A stretch of DNA of 64,000 nt from Iris pallida (lineage: Eukaryota; Streptophyta; Magnoliopsida; Asparagales; Iridaceae): contig JANAVB010003400.1 in assembly GCA_029216955.1 (NCBI GenBank), positions 15,057,893 to 15,121,892 of the forward strand. The letters run 5' to 3'. Numbering within the stretch: position 1 is the first letter of the stretch; each line of letters opens with the position of its first letter. Positions 59,103 to 64,000 of this stretch are shown here, piece by piece. The translations under genes were made by a program, and so were the position numbers. The notes beneath the pieces are model-generated. The model was not told where the DNA came from. It ran no database searches and saw only the letters and a list, made by a program, of their open reading frames with translations.

Positions 59103-62100
59103 ATTGAGATATGTGTCCATGTAGACCACAATAATTACAAATAGTAGCAGTGTTAGTGCTTGGTGTAGTAGTGTATCCATGAGTCTTTTGTGTTTAGATA
59201 CTTATAAGCGAAAGCATGACTATATGCAACATTTGGCCTGCGTGCTTTCTTTGATCGTGTCCTGTTATGTGTATGAGGTGTCACTGAACAGATCTTGGTT
59301 TAAATAACAGATATAACCTGCTTGCCCAACCTAATCTCTAACTTTTTAGAGATTTCACATGCCTTATCATACTTGGCAGATATAGCATCTACCTTTGAAC
59401 AGCTATAAGATATTTCTTCTTTTCTAACTCATATAACTCATAGCTTTGCATAGTCACGATCTCTCTTCTCAATATCTTTGAGAGTATCATGTAGGCTAAG
59501 CTTAAGAGTTGATGCTTCATCCGTGTTACTAGAGGAAGGTGTCTCCCTTACTTCATTTAATAAGGTGGAGAGGCTTTCAACTTCAGTCGTGTAAGCTTTG
59601 ATCTCATTTCGAGATTGTTTGTATTTGTCCAACACTTTCTCATGTTCATCTAACAAATCACTAAATACCAGTGTTCTAAATGGCGGCCGCCTAAGCCGAC
59701 TAGGCGGCGCCTAGGCGGTAGACAGGCGGTAGAGTAGGCGGCCAATTGTGGTTGGCACCAAAGGCAGAGGTTAGGTGGCGTAGGCGGATGCCTAGGCAGA
59801 GCAATACCTAACAAGATATTTTGACGAAAAAGATTTTGTAAGCATTATGGGCATATGGTTCACTTTTGCAAAACTAAAACTTTATAAATCTTCGGTCTGC
59901 ATCTTAGTTATGCATGAAACATCCTTAAAATATGCATGTTATGCAAAATACAGTAGTAAAATAGTAGAAAAATGTTCAAAATGTATCGACCGCCTAGGCG
60001 GTAGGCGGACTCTCTCCGCCGCGCACCCGCCTACCGCCGTTTGGAACCTTGCTAAATACATCAGAAAGTTCATCGAAAGTAAAGTCATCATACAGAGGAT
60101 TAGTAGCTACCTGATTAAATACCATTAAGCACACATTTGCAGAATTGTTGGATCTATCTTCTTCCTCTGACTCACTGACTTCACTTTCATGCCAGATGCT
60201 CATATTCGCATACTTTCGAGATGATGACTTTCTGCTTGATCGTTCACAGTGATTTGTCTTCTTATCCATTGGACAGTCTTTCTTTATGTGCCCTGTTTTC
60301 TTGCATCCATACCATATAGTCTCCTCCTCATTGCTTTCATAGAAATCTTTCTTCTTTCGGTTTGATTTTTCAAACCTCAAGAATTTTTTGAAGTTCTTTA
60401 CTAGCAGGGCTTGTTCCTCACCATCAGAGTCGTCATTGTCAGTATCTTCGCTTGAGATTCTCTTTACATGAGCTTTGAAGGCAATTGATTTTTCCTTTGG
60501 TATAGCTTCTCAAAAGTCCTTTAGATCCAGCTCATGAGTCATCAGTTTGCCCATGAGTGTCTCCAGTGACATGGTGGTGAGATCGTTTCCTTCTATAATC
60601 GCAGTAGCCTTGGTGTTCCAGGTCTTGGTCAGTCCCCTGAGTACCTTACGAATCTTCCTGTGATTTGTATAATCCTTGCCAAGAGAAGATAAAGGATTAG
60701 TGATATAAAGGAAACGAGGTAAACATCTGAGTCATCATCTCATCTGTCTTTATCTTGAAAGCCTCATATTCTTGTGTCAATCGACTGATTTTGGATTCTT
60801 TCACCTGCGAAGTACCTTCATGAGTTACCTCAAAAAAATTTGCGATGTGGTACAGGTAGATATCCTATTAAACTCAGTCTTGTCAATAGCACAGAATAAA
60901 GCATTTATAGTTCGCGCATCAAGACTAGCTTGTGTCTTCTGTAAGTCCGTGTACCTATCATGGTGCTTTTCTATAAGATTGCCATCATCACTATTCTAGG
61001 CGGCTTTTTGTAACCGTCTATAACAATTGACCAAAGATCAAAGTCAAGTGATTTCGGAAAAAAAAAAACTTACGTCTTTCAATATGTGTAGTTTATTCCA
61101 TCAAATAGTGGAGGCCTTTTTGTGGACTGCCCTTCACTGGTGGATATTGACTTCACGGATGTCATGTGTACTCTAGAGTGTTATTTAAGAATAACCTAGT
61201 TCGGATACAAATTGTAGGAACGTTGAACAGCTCTAGAGGGAAGGTGAATAGAGTGCGTGTATACAACGGAATAATAATTCCCACTTAAAAAATTTATATG
61301 GCAGTAAACAACTATATGAAGCATGCAGTATTTAAGTAAATGCGTAAAGTAAGGAGATCGGAAAAAACAAACTCAAACACCGGAATTTATACTGGTTTTT
61401 TTTCTGAGAGGACTAGTCCAGTCTTGAGTACTATGCTCGATGTTGGATCTACGATACAGTGAAACACAAGCTTTTAATCCAAAGTGCTTGCAACTCCTTA
61501 CAATACGTGCTTTTAATCCGAAAAGCACTACTTCAACCTGCAAGCCTTTAATCCGAAGGGTTTGCCGACTGCAGAAACATGATGAAAACGAAGTTGTTTT
61601 CAAGCCTTCTCTACAACTCGACCAAACTTCCAAATCGAACCGTAATTGGCACTGGCTTGGCTAGGAGTCGTAAAGGCTTTGATTTGAAAGTGTAAAACTC
61701 AGAGAACACTTAGCATAGAGAAGAGAGAATGAGATGGGAGATGAAAAGAATGTGAAACTCAACTCTAGTTATAGTATTTTTGGAGACCGAATTCGGGCAG
61801 TGTTCGGTTCCCTAATGTTCAAAAAATCGAATGTTGGAGTCCAGTCTACAGGGTGACCTGATCCAATGGAATACTGGTCAGGGTACCGAGTTCGGTCCGA
61901 GTTCGGGCAGAACTTGGTCCGAGTTCGGTTGCCCTATGACCAGGTTGGTCAAAGTGTAGAATGAAATGGATTTTGGGTTTGGGCTTTTATAAATAGGCAG
62001 GCTTTTTGTTTTTGTGGACTTGATGGAATACGAACTAGGTAGGCTTATTTAGAAGTGGACTTTGGAAGCTTAAGCCATGTGCCAATCTCGTCCGATGTAC

Positions 62101-62335
62101 ATTTTTCCTAGACTCAATAAAGTGAAAAATACATAAAATAGAAGAAATGTCTTGATCAGCAATTTGTTCATTTTGGCTTTAGGCGAAGACTTGATAGAAG
62201 TTGTAGCATAGCAGTTGTCCATCATTTGTACCGCAGCAGTATATTATTTGTTATATCAGTATATTATTTGTTATATCCAACTAGAGTTTTAGTCGGTTAT
62301 CGAAATCAGGTATGACCATGACCTATGGGCCAACA
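59103..62335 (-). pseudogene. Partial Copia element, unit C
   Basis: Zinc knuckle edge, gag pieces and LTR (61213-62335) as in unit A. One extra G near 60719 is the clearest difference from unit A in gag. Confidence 0.88.
59669..60051. mobile_element. hAT MITE in gag, unit C
   Basis: Same length (383 bp) and same CTAAATAC flanks as in unit A. Confidence 0.9.
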
Positions 62336-62655
62336 AACATTATCAGATCTCTATGAAATGAATCCAAAGAGTTTCTGACAATAAGAAAATTATGTTTGAT
62401 GTATAGGTAGAGCAGAAAGAGTTTGATTTTAACACTTCACACGAGAAGATTTATAGAAAATGTTGAATATCATCTATAAAAAAAAATATATATTCTAAGT
62501 TATAGTCGCATTTCTCCGAGACTACAAGAAGTTCATAAAAGAAATATGAAACACACGATTGCTTATGCAAAACAATACATTTTATATAATTGAATATTCA
62601 TCCAAGTATGACCAAATTTGGAATTTAAGGACTTAGCATCCACCAATATTTATAG

Positions 62656-63058
62656 CATGGTTTAAAGTATCAGTCGATACCCGATACCGACATTGGGGGT
62701 CTCTTTTCCGGTCAATTCGACAAAAGAAATTAAACGAAAAAGATAAATCAACAAGGGTTTAAAGCATAATAAGATTGTAAAAGGATGTAAAAGAAGAAAA
62801 TCTATTGTATGTAAACCAATCGATAAGGGTGACTACTATTTCATTTAATTTCAAACTACTAAGAAATAACACTGAAAATACTTCAAATTATGCCTAAATA
62901 TATAAAATATATGTTTTTAAATGTAAATGATTTATTAATAATTATTTGTTTTCCGATACCAAAAAAATCCGATACTCCGATCCGAAACCGCCGATACTAC
63001 CAGTATTGCCGATACCAATACTCATAGGAATAGTCCGATACCGATAGTGTGAACCTTG
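62656..63058. mobile_element. hAT-type MITE, unit C
   Basis: Same length (403 bp) and flanks as 21505-21907. Confidence 0.87.
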
Positions 63059-63651
63059 ATTTATAGTCATCTTCCTCGTACCAGCAGTTCGTATAAGCAG
63101 GAGAACCAAGTGACAATAATCAACAATCACAAACCCATATACATGAGGAAAGCAGAGTTGGAGAGAATTAACCTTGCCACATTAGCCAATTATTTTTTTA
63201 TTGAAGACAGAATAAGTGCTTAAAACACAAGTTGCAAACATGCTTACTCACCTTTCTTTTGACTTTTGATCTTATTCAAGACAAAACAAGTGTCTGAAAG
63301 ATGTAACCCTATTTCCCAATCCCCCCTTTTCATCTTCTGTAACTTGACCACTACGCACACCTCGAAAATTATATAGAGTTCGGGCAGCAAAAGATGTGGC
63401 GGTCTTTCCCTCTGCTGACTTTTTCCTCTTTTCTGAAGAAACACAGTTCGACAAGAGAACTAGGGTTGTCTAACAATACATCCTTGGCTTGCTAGAATCT
63501 GAGAATTACACTATGCTTTTCCAGCTGTGTACTGATTTTCGAAACTCTGCCAGTTTGTAAAATTCATGACTTTTGTAACTATAAATAGGTCAAACACAAA
63601 CTTCCTTATTCCTTTTCAATTATATAATGATTTTTAGTTTTATATTATTAT

Positions 63652-63681
63652 TTGTGTGTGTGTGTGTGTGTGGTGGTGGTT

Positions 63682-63712
<31 letters not shown>
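63652..63712. repeat. (GT)n / poly-G microsatellite, unit C
   Basis: GT run, GGT triplets and 29 G, intermediate between units A and B. Confidence 0.8.
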
Positions 63713-63716
<4 letters not shown>

Positions 63717-64000
63717 CTTGTTACAAGATCCCAAATCAAGCACATAATATAAAGCATGCAATGCAAGGACATAATTATAAGTTTAAATATAGAAAATGAC
63801 ACTAAATAATAGAAAAGAAAAAAAAAATTGGTGGGCATACTAAAGCCAATTCCCTTAAAGAGTGATTATCAAGGAAGATGTAAGAAGACTGAGAATTAAC
63901 CTCATATCAACCAAATATATGATCCATAAAAATATGAGTTAAACACGGAACATACAAAATGGCATAAATAATAATGTAATATTGGTGATACGGCAAAGAC

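Larger units (their letters stand above)
59103..64000. repeat. Tandem repeat unit C, cut by the window end
   Basis: Copy of the first 4.9 kb of the unit. The offset to unit A is nearly constant (41,150-41,152 between 18519 and 21907), so A and C agree closely where B has deletions. The unit continues past the window. Confidence 0.93.

Noticed and set aside
1..64000. tRNA, rRNA or CRISPR loci
   Set aside because: tRNA-like boxes were found only within SINE-like sequences. The tandem repeats lack the regular short repeat-spacer layout of CRISPR, and no rRNA-like sequence was recognised.

Overview
This window looks like a nuclear segment of a flowering plant with a repeat-rich genome. The evidence is an intron-split receptor-like cytoplasmic kinase gene with Gly2/Cys N-terminal acylation signals, plus plant-type Copia and Gypsy elements, an Au-type SINE, hAT MITEs and a Mutator element carrying gene sequence. 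I cannot name the species. Very long introns packed with nested transposons point to a large genome, but they are not diagnostic.

The only host gene I can support is an RLCK-VII (PBS1-like) kinase on the minus strand, spanning 2011-32250. Its five exons join with matching phases into a 386-residue protein. Exons 1-3 are compact (32250-31633), exon 4 is at 12144-11753 and exon 5 at 2325-2011. Introns 3 and 4 are about 19.5 kb and 9.4 kb and consist largely of mobile DNA.

Intron 4 (2326-11752) holds a hAT element, two SINE-like sequences, a non-autonomous Copia-type LTR element at 6213-9179, a degenerate repeat of roughly 400 bp period and a 128-bp tandem duplication. Intron 3 (12145-31632) holds a hAT MITE, a foldback repeat, a dead minus-strand Copia element (14909-21183) with a MITE inside gag, a long hairpin array (23395-23834), and a 7.3-kb LTR element (24303-31614). 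That LTR element contains a 1.28-kb Mutator-like element carrying an intron-containing host gene fragment. Upstream of the kinase lie degraded Gypsy-type LTR sequences with a GC-rich leader (36133-37880) and a minus-strand promoter-like module (38158-38530).

The dominant large-scale structure is a head-to-tail tandem repeat of about 20.57 kb: unit A 17953-38530, unit B 38531-59102, and unit C from 59103 past the window end. Each complete unit carries half of the dead Copia element, the hairpin array, the 7.3-kb LTR element, kinase exons 1-3 with promoter, and the Gypsy-type remains. Only unit A is joined to exons 4 and 5, so the unit B kinase copy is a 5' fragment, and it also has a one-base frameshift. 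Differences between units are almost all small indels. Deletions concentrate in one continuous stretch, about 32.3-52 kb, which suggests low consensus accuracy there and raises doubt about the true copy number.

No rRNA, tRNA or CRISPR was seen. Most short open frames in this window lie inside transposon debris and are not reported as genes.
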